The notes under the pieces are model-generated. The model was not told where the DNA came from and did not search any database. It saw only the letters and a list, made by a program, of their open reading frames with translations. From NCBI GenBank assembly GCA_964468805.1, contig CAYXWM010000019.1, forward strand, positions 1 through 40,339: 40,339 nt of DNA, read 5' to 3'. Made by a program: the position numbers and the translations under genes. This DNA comes from CAYXWM01 sp964468805 (GTDB lineage: Bacteria; Bacillota; Clostridia; Lachnospirales; WRBF01). Positions 24,989-32,982 of this stretch are shown here, piece by piece. The stretch's first letter is position 1, and the number at the start of each line of letters is the position of its first letter.

Positions 24989-26311
24989 ATGATAGAATAC
25001 GTAAAAAACAGCGGCGTCGTCGGAGCAGGCGGTGCAGGCTTCCCAACACACGTTAAACTGAACTGTAAAGTAGATACCCTGATAATCAACGGCGCGGAAT
25101 GCGAACCCCTGCTCCGGGTAGATCAACAAATCATGTCCCGCTACGCTCCCCGTTTGATTGCCGCCCTAAAAGAACTGTCAAAAATTACCGGTGCAAAACA
25201 ATCAATTATCGGGTTAAAATCTCATTACACCCAAGCCATAGCAAACCTATCGGAAGCCCGGGGTTCGGACCCTACCATTCTTATTAAAGAATTTAAAAGC
25301 TTCTATCCTTTGGGCGACGAGCAAACCTTGGTCTACGAATGTACCGGCAGAGTTGTCCCTACGGGCGGCATTCCCTTGGATGTGTCCGTGGCGGTAATAA
25401 ACACCGCAACTCTCCTAAACATAGCCGATGCCTTGGAAGGCAAACCGGTAACCCACAAATTTGTGACCGTCACCGGCGAAGTACAAAACCCCGCAACTTT
25501 CCAAGTCCCTATAGGCACGCCAATCTCAAATTTAATTGAATTGGCAGTACCAAAGGGTAATATGTCGGACTACTCGGTAATAATCGGCGGACCCTGTATG
25601 GGCAAGCTTGAAACCGATTACAACGCCCCCGTAACAAAAACAACCTCAGGAATATTGCTTCTGCCAAAAAACTCCCCGGCGGTTACCGCCAAACAGGGCA
25701 ACCTCCAAAGGGATATTAAACTGGCAAAAGCCGTATGTTGCCAATGCAGTTACTGTACGCAGCTTTGCCCACGTAACGCCCTCGGCTTAAAAGTGGAACC
25801 CCACAAAGCCATGCGTGCCGTAAGCAATAACAACATGAAACTCCTGGGCGACTTTAACGGAATTTTCTCTTGTTGCGATTGCGGTATATGCAGTCTTTAT
25901 GCCTGCAACTTCGGTCTTTCTCCTTCTAGGGTAATGCAACATGTTAAAAAAGAACTCATAACCCAAGGAGTAAAACCCGACAAAAAAACAGCTCACTCTC
26001 CGGACACTATGCTAAACGCCAAACGTCTGCCGACTTCACGCCTTATGGCTCGCCTAAGGTTGAAAAAATACGATGTTCCGGCACCATTGGCAGAAGCACC
26101 GGTCAGTACCTCCGCTGTTAGAATACCGCTGAAAATGCACATAGGTGTTCAATCCGTTCCCGTGGTTTCCGTGGGAAGCCCGGTAACCCTCGGTCAATTA
26201 ATAGCCGATATACCGGAAAACGCCTTGGGTGCAAAAATCCACGCAAGCATAAGCGGAACCGTAACAAACATCACCCAACAATATATAGAAATTAAGGGAG
26301 ACGGTAAATAA
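24989..26311 (+). CDS. pduS: PduS-like flavin/Fe-S electron-transfer protein (RnfC family)
   Basis: 440 residues from ATG 24989. GVVGAGGAGFPTHVKLN near the start is the glycine-rich nucleotide-binding segment of RnfC/PduS/Nqo1-type proteins. A cysteine motif CQCSYCTQLCPRNALG (about residues 250-265) fits a [4Fe-4S] cluster, and a second cysteine group CCDCGICSLYAC follows (about 293-304). The C-terminus is a barrel-sandwich domain. In the Pdu system PduS is a cobalamin reductase; no cobalamin enzyme is encoded here, so transfer of NADH electrons to another acceptor, perhaps through the adjacent PduT-like shell protein, is more likely. It shares a base with that gene (TAATG). Confidence 0.88.
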   Translation: MIEYVKNSGVVGAGGAGFPTHVKLNCKVDTLIINGAECEPLLRVDQQIMSRYAPRLIAALKELSKITGAKQSIIGLKSHYTQAIANLSEARGSDPTILIKEFKSFYPLGDEQTLVYECTGRVVPTGGIPLDVSVAVINTATLLNIADALEGKPVTHKFVTVTGEVQNPATFQVPIGTPISNLIELAVPKGNMSDYSVIIGGPCMGKLETDYNAPVTKTTSGILLLPKNSPAVTAKQGNLQRDIKLAKAVCCQCSYCTQLCPRNALGLKVEPHKAMRAVSNNNMKLLGDFNGIFSCCDCGICSLYACNFGLSPSRVMQHVKKELITQGVKPDKKTAHSPDTMLNAKRLPTSRLMARLRLKKYDVPAPLAEAPVSTSAVRIPLKMHIGVQSVPVVSVGSPVTLGQLIADIPENALGAKIHASISGTVTNITQQYIEIKGDGK

Positions 26312-26856
26312 TGCACTCTATAGGAATGGTCGAACTAAACAGCATACCCAAGGGTATAGAAACAGCAGACGCCATGCTTAAATCAGCCGACGTTTCTCTT
26401 GTATTCGCACAGCCGGTTTGTGCCGGAAAATATGTTGCGGTGGTTACGGGCGAAGTTTCCGCAGTAAAATCAGCCATAGAAGCCGGCGAAGAAACAGCAG
26501 AACACAGATTGGTGGACAAACTCACCCTTGCAAACGCAGACAGCCGTGTAATTACCGCTTTCTCCGGTTGCAGTGAGGTTTCCTCCACCGAAGCAATAGG
26601 CATAATCGAAACCTTTACCTTGGCCTCCGCCATACTTTCGGCGGATATAGCCGTAAAGGCAGCCAACGTAAATATTATAGAGATTCGCTTGGGTCGCGGA
26701 CTGGGCGGCAAATCTTTCGTTATACTCACAGGCAGCATAGCCGATTGCAAAGAAGCCATGAGTTGCGTAGAAGCCGCCCCGGATAACGAAGGACTGCTCA
26801 ACGAAACCGTAGTCATTCCTTCACCACACCCGGACTTAATAGAAACCCTTATTTAA
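26311..26856 (+). CDS. pduT: PduT-like BMC-T shell protein with pore cysteine
   Basis: 181 residues made of two fused BMC domains (1-90 and about 93-181), forming trimers. The first repeat contains PVCAGKY with Cys37, matching the position of the cysteine that in PduT holds a [4Fe-4S] cluster at the trimer centre. The second begins AIGIIETFTLASAILSADIAV. Translational coupling to the PduS-like gene supports a pair moving electrons across the shell, as proposed for PduS/PduT. This is the only BMC-T in the window. Confidence 0.92.
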   Translation: MHSIGMVELNSIPKGIETADAMLKSADVSLVFAQPVCAGKYVAVVTGEVSAVKSAIEAGEETAEHRLVDKLTLANADSRVITAFSGCSEVSSTEAIGIIETFTLASAILSADIAVKAANVNIIEIRLGRGLGGKSFVILTGSIADCKEAMSCVEAAPDNEGLLNETVVIPSPHPDLIETLI

Positions 26857-26911
26857 CCCCATAATATATCAAACTCCTTTTTGTTTAACATTCAAGCTTC
26901 AATAATAAATG

Positions 26912-26977
26912 TTAAAGTCTTTTTGAAGGGAGTTTGAAGGAAACTTTTTCTCCGGAAAAAGTATCTCTCAAGGTCTT
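26912..26977 (+). repeat. Family A repeat, copy 8 (before first BMC-H)
   Basis: TTAAAGTCTTTTTGAAGGG, AAACTTTTTC-TCCG-GAAAAAGTAT arms, then CTCAAGGTCTT. It starts 55 bases after the BMC-T gene and ends about 95 bases before the BMC-H start. Confidence 0.7.
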
Positions 26978-27072
26978 ATCTCTTTAACACCCACACAACT
27001 GACACAGAGCAATCTTTTTCCAAAGTTTACTCACCTCAGTTCTGACACCATTATCGAAAGGATTGTTGAAAA

Positions 27073-27375
27073 ATGAGCAAAGAAGCATTAGGCATGGTAG
27101 AAACCAAAGGCTACATCGGAGCAATCGAAGCGGCAGACGCTATGGTAAAAGCAGCAAACGTTGTATTGGTAGGTAAAGAAAACATCGGTTCCGCAATGGT
27201 AACCGTTATGGTTCGCGGCGACGTTGGAGCAGTTAAAGCTTCCGTAGAAGCCGGAGCCGAAGCAGCAAAACGCGTGGGTGAACTGATAGGACAACACATT
27301 ATCCCCAGACCCCACGAAGACATCGAAAAAATCCTGCCAAAAGAAACAACTCCTGTAAAATCAACTTCCAAGTAA
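27073..27375 (+). CDS. BMC-H hexameric shell protein 1 (PduA-like)
   Basis: 100 residues with a single BMC domain very similar to PduA: ALGMVETKGYIGAIEAADAM, KENIGSAMVTVMVRGDVGAV, and IPRPHEDIEKILP. Hexamers tile the shell facets. The pore loop reads IGSAM, against IGSGL in the second paralog at 27988, which could change the pore. A Lys/Thr/Ser tail (KETTPVKSTSK) is extra. GAAAGGA precedes the ATG. Confidence 0.95.
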   Translation: MSKEALGMVETKGYIGAIEAADAMVKAANVVLVGKENIGSAMVTVMVRGDVGAVKASVEAGAEAAKRVGELIGQHIIPRPHEDIEKILPKETTPVKSTSK

Positions 27376-27394
27376 TAGGATTTTTCGATTCTCC

Positions 27395-27415
27395 CGGCTT
27401 TCTTTTCGAAAGCCG
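27395..27415 (+). terminator. Hairpin after BMC-H 1
   Basis: CGGCTTTC (27395-27402) pairs with GAAAGCCG (27408-27415) around TTTTC. No T run follows, so it may limit but not end readthrough into the remaining shell genes. Confidence 0.4.
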
Positions 27416-27448
27416 TAGACAGCACCAAACTCGGGAAACTTTTAATTA

Positions 27449-27581
27449 TACTTAATTTCATAAGGAATAGTAACAAAAGCTATTCTTTGTAAACGGTTCC
27501 TCTTGCGTTTTTATGAAAAAACACCGGTCGCTCACCACTGCGAATATACGCTTATGTTACTACTTAACTCGAAATTAAGTA
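27449..27581. repeat. Family B palindromic repeat, copy 2
   Basis: 133 bases with perfect inverted ends TACTTAATTTC and GAAATTAAGTA. Internal GTAACAAAAGC pairs with GCTTATGTTAC. Outside, TCGGGAAACTTT and AAAGTTTCCCGA also pair, so the element sits within or extends a larger palindrome. It fills most of the 303-base gap 27376-27678. Relative of 611-730. Confidence 0.7.
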
Positions 27582-27678
27582 TAAAGTTTCCCGACCTCTA
27601 AAATTTTATATGTAACATAGGTTTATTTATAAACCAACATAACTCTTCATTTTTTTCATCTGTTTGGAGTGATACATA

Positions 27679-27954
27679 ATGGTAGTTGGCAAGGTTGTGG
27701 GCTCGGTTGTTGCCACCGTGAAAGACGAAGGGCTTACCGGCATAAAACTTCTGGTCGTAGACCTGATGGAAGACGACAAGCCTTACAAAAGAATAGTTGC
27801 CGGAGACGCCACCCGCCAAGCAGGTGAAGGCGATATGGTCTATCTTATAGGCTCCAAAGAAGCATCCTTCCTTTTCAGAAACGGATACGTACCCCTGGAT
27901 TTATCGGTTTGCGGATTCGTGGACGAATACAAGGTAGAATATAAAGAAAACTAA
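27679..27954 (+). CDS. BMC-P vertex protein, paralog 3
   Basis: 91 residues, EutN/CcmL family (MVVGKVVGSVVATVKDEGL, LLVVDLMEDDKPYKR, GEGDMVYLIGSKEAS). More divergent than the pair at 22711/23037. Lies between the two BMC-H genes, giving an H-P-H-P order. Confidence 0.9.
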   Translation: MVVGKVVGSVVATVKDEGLTGIKLLVVDLMEDDKPYKRIVAGDATRQAGEGDMVYLIGSKEASFLFRNGYVPLDLSVCGFVDEYKVEYKEN

Positions 27955-27987
27955 TTAAGCATTATATTAAAGAGAGGAAGTACTAAA

Positions 27988-28269
27988 ATGGATAAACAAG
28001 CTTTAGGTATGGTAGAAACCAAAGGATTAATCGGCGCTATCGAAGCTGCTGACGCTATGGTAAAAGCAGCAAACGTTACACTCATGGGCAAAGAACACAT
28101 CGGTTCAGGTCTTGTAACCGTTATGGTAAGAGGCGATGTAGGTGCCGTTAAAGCTTCTGTTGATGCCGGCGCAGCAGCCGCTCAACGCGTAGGCGAATTA
28201 TACGGAGTACACGTAATCCCCAGACCTCACACCGATGTAGAAACAATCTTACCCAACGCCAAACAATAA
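27988..28269 (+). CDS. BMC-H hexameric shell protein 2 (PduA-like)
   Basis: 93 residues, close relative of the product of 27073 with pore loop IGSGL as in PduA. ALGMVETKGLIGAIEAADAM and MVRGDVGAVKASVDAGAA mark the family. Long identical nucleotide stretches with 27073 (for example around the MVKAANV codons) show a fairly recent duplication. Ribosome site GAGAGGA. Confidence 0.95.
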   Translation: MDKQALGMVETKGLIGAIEAADAMVKAANVTLMGKEHIGSGLVTVMVRGDVGAVKASVDAGAAAAQRVGELYGVHVIPRPHTDVETILPNAKQ

Positions 28270-28283
28270 GAAGGTAAATCCCC

Positions 28284-28577
28284 ATGAAAATAGCAAGAGT
28301 AGTGGGAAATGTGGTTTCAACGGTAAAAGAAAGTACCCATTACGGTTACAAACTGATGTTGGTTCAGTTTCTTAACTCCAAGCTTGAACCCGTGGGTCAA
28401 AAGCAATTGGCCTTTGACGCCGCCAACGCCGGTATAGGCGATATAGTCTTGATTAACCAAGACGGCGGTGCGGCTAAAGAGATTTTGCATAACAAAGACA
28501 TTATTGCCGATATTACCATATGTGGCGTCCTTGACGAGATGTATATGGAGGATTGCAATAAAGTAATTAAGTTTTAA
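28284..28577 (+). CDS. BMC-P vertex protein, paralog 4
   Basis: 97 residues, EutN/CcmL family (MKIARVVGNVVSTVKESTHY, KLMLVQFLNSKLEPVG, ADITICGVLDEMYMED). Fourth vertex-protein gene in this locus and the last shell gene. It starts 14 bases after BMC-H 2. Confidence 0.9.
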   Translation: MKIARVVGNVVSTVKESTHYGYKLMLVQFLNSKLEPVGQKQLAFDAANAGIGDIVLINQDGGAAKEILHNKDIIADITICGVLDEMYMEDCNKVIKF

Positions 28578-28661
28578 ATGTTTGTTGCAATATGGGGTAC
28601 AGCTTTTGCTTAACGATAGAACTCAGGTTCGCTGCCCTGTATGCAGGATTATGTGAATTTC

Positions 28662-28699
28662 TTACAAACATATGGGTAATTTACTCTGTGTGTTTGTAA
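28662..28699 (+). terminator. Hairpin between shell genes and second transporter
   Basis: TTACAAACA (28662-28670) pairs with TGTTTGTAA (28691-28699) around 20 bases. No T run, so it may be an operator or processing site rather than a terminator. The 28578-28751 gap holds nothing else clear. Confidence 0.35.
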
Positions 28700-28751
28700 T
28701 AAATTATATAAATGTTTTAAAAACATTTAAGAAAACAAACAGGAGGTAATT

Positions 28752-29912
28752 ATGAAGAAGTTTATTGTTGCTTTACTGGCTGTAACTATGTTGCTTTCTT
28801 TGGCAGCATGCCAACAAGCACCCGCCCAACCGGCGAATTCACCCGCTCCATCCGTAAGTCCCGTTGCAGACGGTTCTCAAACACCGCCGGCTACTGAAGG
28901 CGGCGCTTCGGTTGAAGACGTATTCGGCAAAAAAATCAAAATCGCAGTTGTAAGAAACCTCGGTTTAGGTGACCACACCCAACAATTCTTGGATGGTTGC
29001 GTATCTGAAGGTCAATCTTTCGGTTTCGTTGTTGATACTTTCGTAACCAACGGCGACAATGCAAAATGCCAAGAAACTATCGCTCAAGTAATCGAAAAAG
29101 ATTACGACGGTATCATCGTTTCCCATGCAGAATTGGGTTACGCTTACGATTCTTTAAAACCCGCTGTTGATAAAGGTATGAAAGTTGTTACTTTCGACTC
29201 TATGCCTTACAAAGACAGAGAAGTTAAAGACGAAAACCTCTTGGAAGGTGTAACAAGCACTGCTCAAGACGATTACAAACTTGCTGGGCTTTCTCTTAAT
29301 GAAATCGTAGCTTCCGCTGACCAACCCGTAAGAGTACTTAAATTATGGATGGGCCCCGGAATTCCTCCGCTTGACAGACGCCAAGAAATCTACAAAAAAT
29401 TCGAAGATGAAGGCAAAATCAAAACTCTCGAACTTATCGGTCCTTCAGACTTTACCAGCGTTCGCGACAGTACAGCAACACTTTTCAGCGCAGTTCTTCC
29501 CAAATATCCCGAAGGCACAGTTGATGCTATCTGGGGTTCCTATGATGAACTTGCAAAAGGTGCTTTAACTGCTCTTAACGATGCAAGCAGAACAGACATC
29601 AAGATGATGACTATTGACATCTCCAATGACGACATCAACCTTATGAGAAGTAATCCCGATGTTTGGGTAGCAACTGCTTCCGTAGACCCCAAACTCATCG
29701 GTCAAGTTGACATGCGTTTAATGGCTAAAAAACTTAAAGGCGAAGAAACTCCCCTTTACTACAACCTTGAAGCTGCTCTTGTAAAAACTTCCGAATTAAA
29801 AGAAACTACCAACATGCAAACTCTTAAAGAAATCATCCCCGGCTGGGGCGATGCCACAGGCGTTTTCGAAGAACCCTGGATGGCTGAATTGAAAGCCACT
29901 TACGTTAAGTAA
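28752..29912 (+). CDS. Sugar ABC transporter substrate-binding lipoprotein (second system)
   Basis: 386 residues. Lipobox SLAAC (Cys20), a Pro/Ala/Ser linker of about 30 residues, then a Peripla_BP_4 domain (KIKIAVVRNLGLGDHTQQFL, YDGIIVSHAELGY, MKVVTFDSMPYKDRE, VDAIWGSYDELAKGAL). Unrelated in detail to the first binding protein at 13825, so the ligand is probably different. Its position directly before ATPase, permease, MtnK, MtnA and aldolase genes suggests 5-deoxyribose or 5-methylthioribose as ligand; this is inference. Ribosome site CAGGAGG. Confidence 0.9.
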   Translation: MKKFIVALLAVTMLLSLAACQQAPAQPANSPAPSVSPVADGSQTPPATEGGASVEDVFGKKIKIAVVRNLGLGDHTQQFLDGCVSEGQSFGFVVDTFVTNGDNAKCQETIAQVIEKDYDGIIVSHAELGYAYDSLKPAVDKGMKVVTFDSMPYKDREVKDENLLEGVTSTAQDDYKLAGLSLNEIVASADQPVRVLKLWMGPGIPPLDRRQEIYKKFEDEGKIKTLELIGPSDFTSVRDSTATLFSAVLPKYPEGTVDAIWGSYDELAKGALTALNDASRTDIKMMTIDISNDDINLMRSNPDVWVATASVDPKLIGQVDMRLMAKKLKGEETPLYYNLEAALVKTSELKETTNMQTLKEIIPGWGDATGVFEEPWMAELKATYVK

Positions 29913-29949
29913 TAAACTTACCTTACTAACCCTATTTTCTCCTTATATT

Positions 29950-29981
29950 GGCTGTACTCTCCCTTTGCGGAGGGTATAGCC
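29950..29981 (+). terminator. Hairpin after the second binding-protein gene
   Basis: GGCTGTACTCTCC with GGAGGGTATAGCC forms an imperfect but GC-rich hairpin 38 bases after the stop. It would favour accumulation of binding-protein mRNA relative to the ATPase and permease, as known for many ABC operons. Confidence 0.5.
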
Positions 29982-30095
29982 CCCATAAAAAATACACTTT
30001 CACTTAAAAATATCAATTATAAAAAACAGATATTAATTAAGAAAATTATGACGGGCGAAGAGCCTAAAACTTTTCCCGGTCTTTAAATTTATTAT

Positions 30096-30137
30096 GAATT
30101 GGTTTCTTAGCTTGAAAAAGTCCAATTCTATTTTTTT
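30096..30137 (+). terminator. Weak terminator-like hairpin in the binding protein-ATPase gap
   Basis: GAATTGG (30096-30102) and CCAATTC (30122-30128) pair and a T run follows. It lies in the 520-base gap 29913-30432, which has no gene. Confidence 0.4.
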
Positions 30138-30295
30138 ACATCGGTTTAATAAAAGTGCAAAATATATCGTAATTACTCCTTGAAACGTTGGCTAAATCAA
30201 GATTTAATTTTGATGTTTTATTAGACCGCTACAAACAAGACCAAAGAAAACAGTCGAATTTAATATAAAAACCTTTTCAAAAATTGCTAAAACCT

Positions 30296-30356
30296 CTTAT
30301 AAAAACAACCAAAACCAAAAACCAATAAAACAACGAATGTTTCAACGATTTTTTAT
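30296..30356. repeat. Family D palindrome, divergent copy
   Basis: CTCTTATAAAAA near 30296 pairs with TTTTTTATGAG near 30356. Its loop contains ACGAATGTTTCAACGA, almost the same as GCGAATGCTTCAACGA in the insert at 36597-36690. Confidence 0.4.
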
Positions 30357-30432
30357 GAGCGAAAACACCCCAATATTCTATCTGCAAGTTTAATGCACTT
30401 ATAATCAAAACAGAAAGGGCGTGTGATAAAAA

Positions 30433-31977
30433 ATGTCGATATCGGCCCAAAATGATTCAAAAAAACAAGTAAGTCTGGAAATGAGCAACATTTCCGTAGT
30501 ATTTCCCGGCGTAAAAGCTCTTTCGGATGTTGATTTCTCCATGAACAGCGGCGAAATCCATGCGTTGATAGGCGCAAACGGTGCCGGCAAATCAACCTTA
30601 ATGAAGGTGCTCTCCGGCGTAAACAGCCATTATACAGGAACAATCACCCTAAACGGCGAAGTCTGCGAAATCCGTTCACCAAAACAAGCCAAGAACTTCG
30701 GCATAGAAATTGTTTACCAAGAGGTTGACATGGCTCTGGTTCGTTACCTTACCGTTGCGGAAAACATCATGCTTAACACCATGGTTAATAAAATGGACAA
30801 AAAACAGCTTATTAACTGGGCAACCATCAAAAAAACAGCTCAAGAAACCTTAAAACGCCTTAACATGAAAATAGACGTTAACCGCTTGGTATCCGATTTA
30901 AGCCTTGCGGAAAAGCAAATGGTGCTTATAGCCCGTGCGGTGGTCGAAGATTGTAAATTCCTTCTTCTGGACGAACCCACAGCTCCTTTGAGCAACACAG
31001 AGACAGAACAGCTTTTCAAAATAGTACGCAAAATTTCGGCAGAACAAAACGTAGGTATAGTTTTTATCTCTCACCGCTTACCTGAATTGTTCCAAATTTG
31101 CAAACATATTTCTGTAATGCGTGACGGTCGTATGGTTAAACGTATGCCCCTGGACGAAAGCGTTACAACAAAAGAAATCGTAGAATTAATGCTTGGTCAA
31201 AGTTATGACGAAAATTATCCGAAAAAAATCGTACCCATAGGCGAAACCTTATTCGAAGTAAAAGATTTATCAGATAAAAAGGGTGGCGTAAACGACGTTT
31301 CCTTTAAAGTAAAAAGAGGCGAAATCGTAGGTATTGCAGGCCTTGTAGGTGCCGGAAAAACCGAGCTCTGTAAAACTCTTTTCGGTGATTGCCCCCATAC
31401 AAAAGGCGAAATGCTTTTAAACGGCAAAAAACTTAAAATAAAAGACCCAAGCAGTGCCGTTAAGCAGGGTTTGGCACTGGTTCCGGAAGAACGACGTAAA
31501 GAGGGCATACTTATAGAAGACCCGGTGTATGCCAACATAACTGTTGCTTCATTGCAAAATTTCAGCAGTAAGTTATTTTCCGTGGTAAGCACAAAGAAAC
31601 AAAAAGAAAAAGCCGTAGAGATAATTAAAAGCTTGGGTATCAAAACTCCGTCCGAAAACCAAAAAGTAGCCCTGCTTTCCGGCGGTAACCAACAAAAGGT
31701 AGCCGTAGGAAAATGGATTATCACAGATGCAGAGGTTTACATATTCGATGAGCCTACCAAGGGTGTAGACGTAGGTGCAAAACGTGATATTTTTGAACTT
31801 ATCGAACGCTTGGTTGAAGCGGGTAAAGGCGTAATCTATGCATCTTGCGAATTTTCGGAAATCTTGGCAATTGCAGACCGTGCCTACGTTATGTATGACG
31901 GCAGAATAGTCAAGGAAGTGGTTGTTTCCGAAACCAACGAACAGGAATTGTTATATTCTTCCACAGGAGGGCATTAA
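30433..31977 (+). CDS. Sugar ABC transporter ATPase, two ABC domains (second system)
   Basis: 514 residues. Both halves are complete: first Walker A GANGAGKST and LLLDEPTAPLSN; second GLVGAGKTEL, LSGGNQQKVAVGKW and IFDEPTKGVDVGAK. Unlike the ATPase at 15186, the second Walker B keeps DE. RbsA/XylG-type importers of pentoses use this form. It ends 2 bases before the permease start. Confidence 0.92.
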   Translation: MSISAQNDSKKQVSLEMSNISVVFPGVKALSDVDFSMNSGEIHALIGANGAGKSTLMKVLSGVNSHYTGTITLNGEVCEIRSPKQAKNFGIEIVYQEVDMALVRYLTVAENIMLNTMVNKMDKKQLINWATIKKTAQETLKRLNMKIDVNRLVSDLSLAEKQMVLIARAVVEDCKFLLLDEPTAPLSNTETEQLFKIVRKISAEQNVGIVFISHRLPELFQICKHISVMRDGRMVKRMPLDESVTTKEIVELMLGQSYDENYPKKIVPIGETLFEVKDLSDKKGGVNDVSFKVKRGEIVGIAGLVGAGKTELCKTLFGDCPHTKGEMLLNGKKLKIKDPSSAVKQGLALVPEERRKEGILIEDPVYANITVASLQNFSSKLFSVVSTKKQKEKAVEIIKSLGIKTPSENQKVALLSGGNQQKVAVGKWIITDAEVYIFDEPTKGVDVGAKRDIFELIERLVEAGKGVIYASCEFSEILAIADRAYVMYDGRIVKEVVVSETNEQELLYSSTGGH

Positions 31978-31979
31978 TA

Positions 31980-32963
31980 ATGGAAGCAGCAAAGAATAAA
32001 TTTTCCGCAATGGATTTTATAACAAAATGGGGAACACTCATTACTATAGGGTTGTTGTTAATAATATTTTCAGTAGCAATGCCCACAACATTTATGACAC
32101 AAAGCAACATGATTAATATTATCCGATCTATCTCAGTTGTTACCGTTATCGCTATCGGTATGACAATTTCCCTCACCGTTAACGGTATGGACCTTTCCGT
32201 AGGCTCAACCGCTACCCTTTCAAACACCGTTATTATGACCATGTTTATTTGGTACGGTATGGAATCTATCCCTGCAATGATTATTGCTCTGGCGATTTCC
32301 TTGGTAGTTGCGGCGGTTAACTCGTTCCTTATTGTTAAATTGCGTATCCCGGATATGCTCACAACCCTTTCTTCAATGTTCATTTTCGAAGGTGTTGCCA
32401 TGACCTATGCCGGCGGCGGTGCCATCAGTGAAAACATGGTTCGCCCCGACGGTACAACAGCTATCTTCAAAGTTCCCGCAGCATTCAGAGATTTTGTGGG
32501 TAAAGAACCTTGGATCATCCTTATCATGCTCGCAGTAGTATTGTTCGTTTACTTCTTCTTGACCTACACCAAACACGGCAGATATATGTACGCAGTAGGC
32601 GGCAACCCCGAAGCGGCTCGTCTCTCCGGTATCCCCGTAAACAAATACAAAACTATTGCTTACTGCATGGCTGCTTTCTTTGCGGCTCTGGGCGGTATCT
32701 TAATCGGTGCAAGAACAGGTAACTCCCAAATCAACGCCGGTGCTCCTTACCTTATGGGTTCTGTAGCTGCGGCATATATCGGTCTTTCCGTTGCAGGTGC
32801 CGGTAAAGCAAATGCCTTCGGTACTTTGGCAGGTGCAATGCTTGTAGGTATCTTGGAAAACGGTTTGATAATGCTTTCCGTACCTTACTATTCGTTAAAT
32901 ATCGTAAAAGGTCTCGTATTGGCGTTGGCTCTTGCGTTGACCTACTTCCGTAAAAAAGGTTAA
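31980..32963 (+). CDS. Sugar ABC transporter permease (second system)
   Basis: 327 residues, polytopic, RbsC-like (VNGMDLSVGSTATLSNT, LRIPDMLTTLSSMFIFEGVA, GRYMYAVGGNPEAARLSGIP). Only one permease gene is present, so it likely acts as a homodimer, in contrast to the first transporter with two permeases. Followed closely by mtnK (19 bases), tying uptake to the kinase. Confidence 0.92.
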   Translation: MEAAKNKFSAMDFITKWGTLITIGLLLIIFSVAMPTTFMTQSNMINIIRSISVVTVIAIGMTISLTVNGMDLSVGSTATLSNTVIMTMFIWYGMESIPAMIIALAISLVVAAVNSFLIVKLRIPDMLTTLSSMFIFEGVAMTYAGGGAISENMVRPDGTTAIFKVPAAFRDFVGKEPWIILIMLAVVLFVYFFLTYTKHGRYMYAVGGNPEAARLSGIPVNKYKTIAYCMAAFFAALGGILIGARTGNSQINAGAPYLMGSVAAAYIGLSVAGAGKANAFGTLAGAMLVGILENGLIMLSVPYYSLNIVKGLVLALALALTYFRKKG

Positions 32964-32982
32964 ACCTAAGGAGGTAACCAAT

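Noticed and set aside
24989..26311. Evidence for a cobalamin-dependent diol dehydratase locus from PduS
   Set aside because: No PduCDE, PduGH, PduO or cobalamin genes occur, and RnfC-like PduS also appears in other BMC types.
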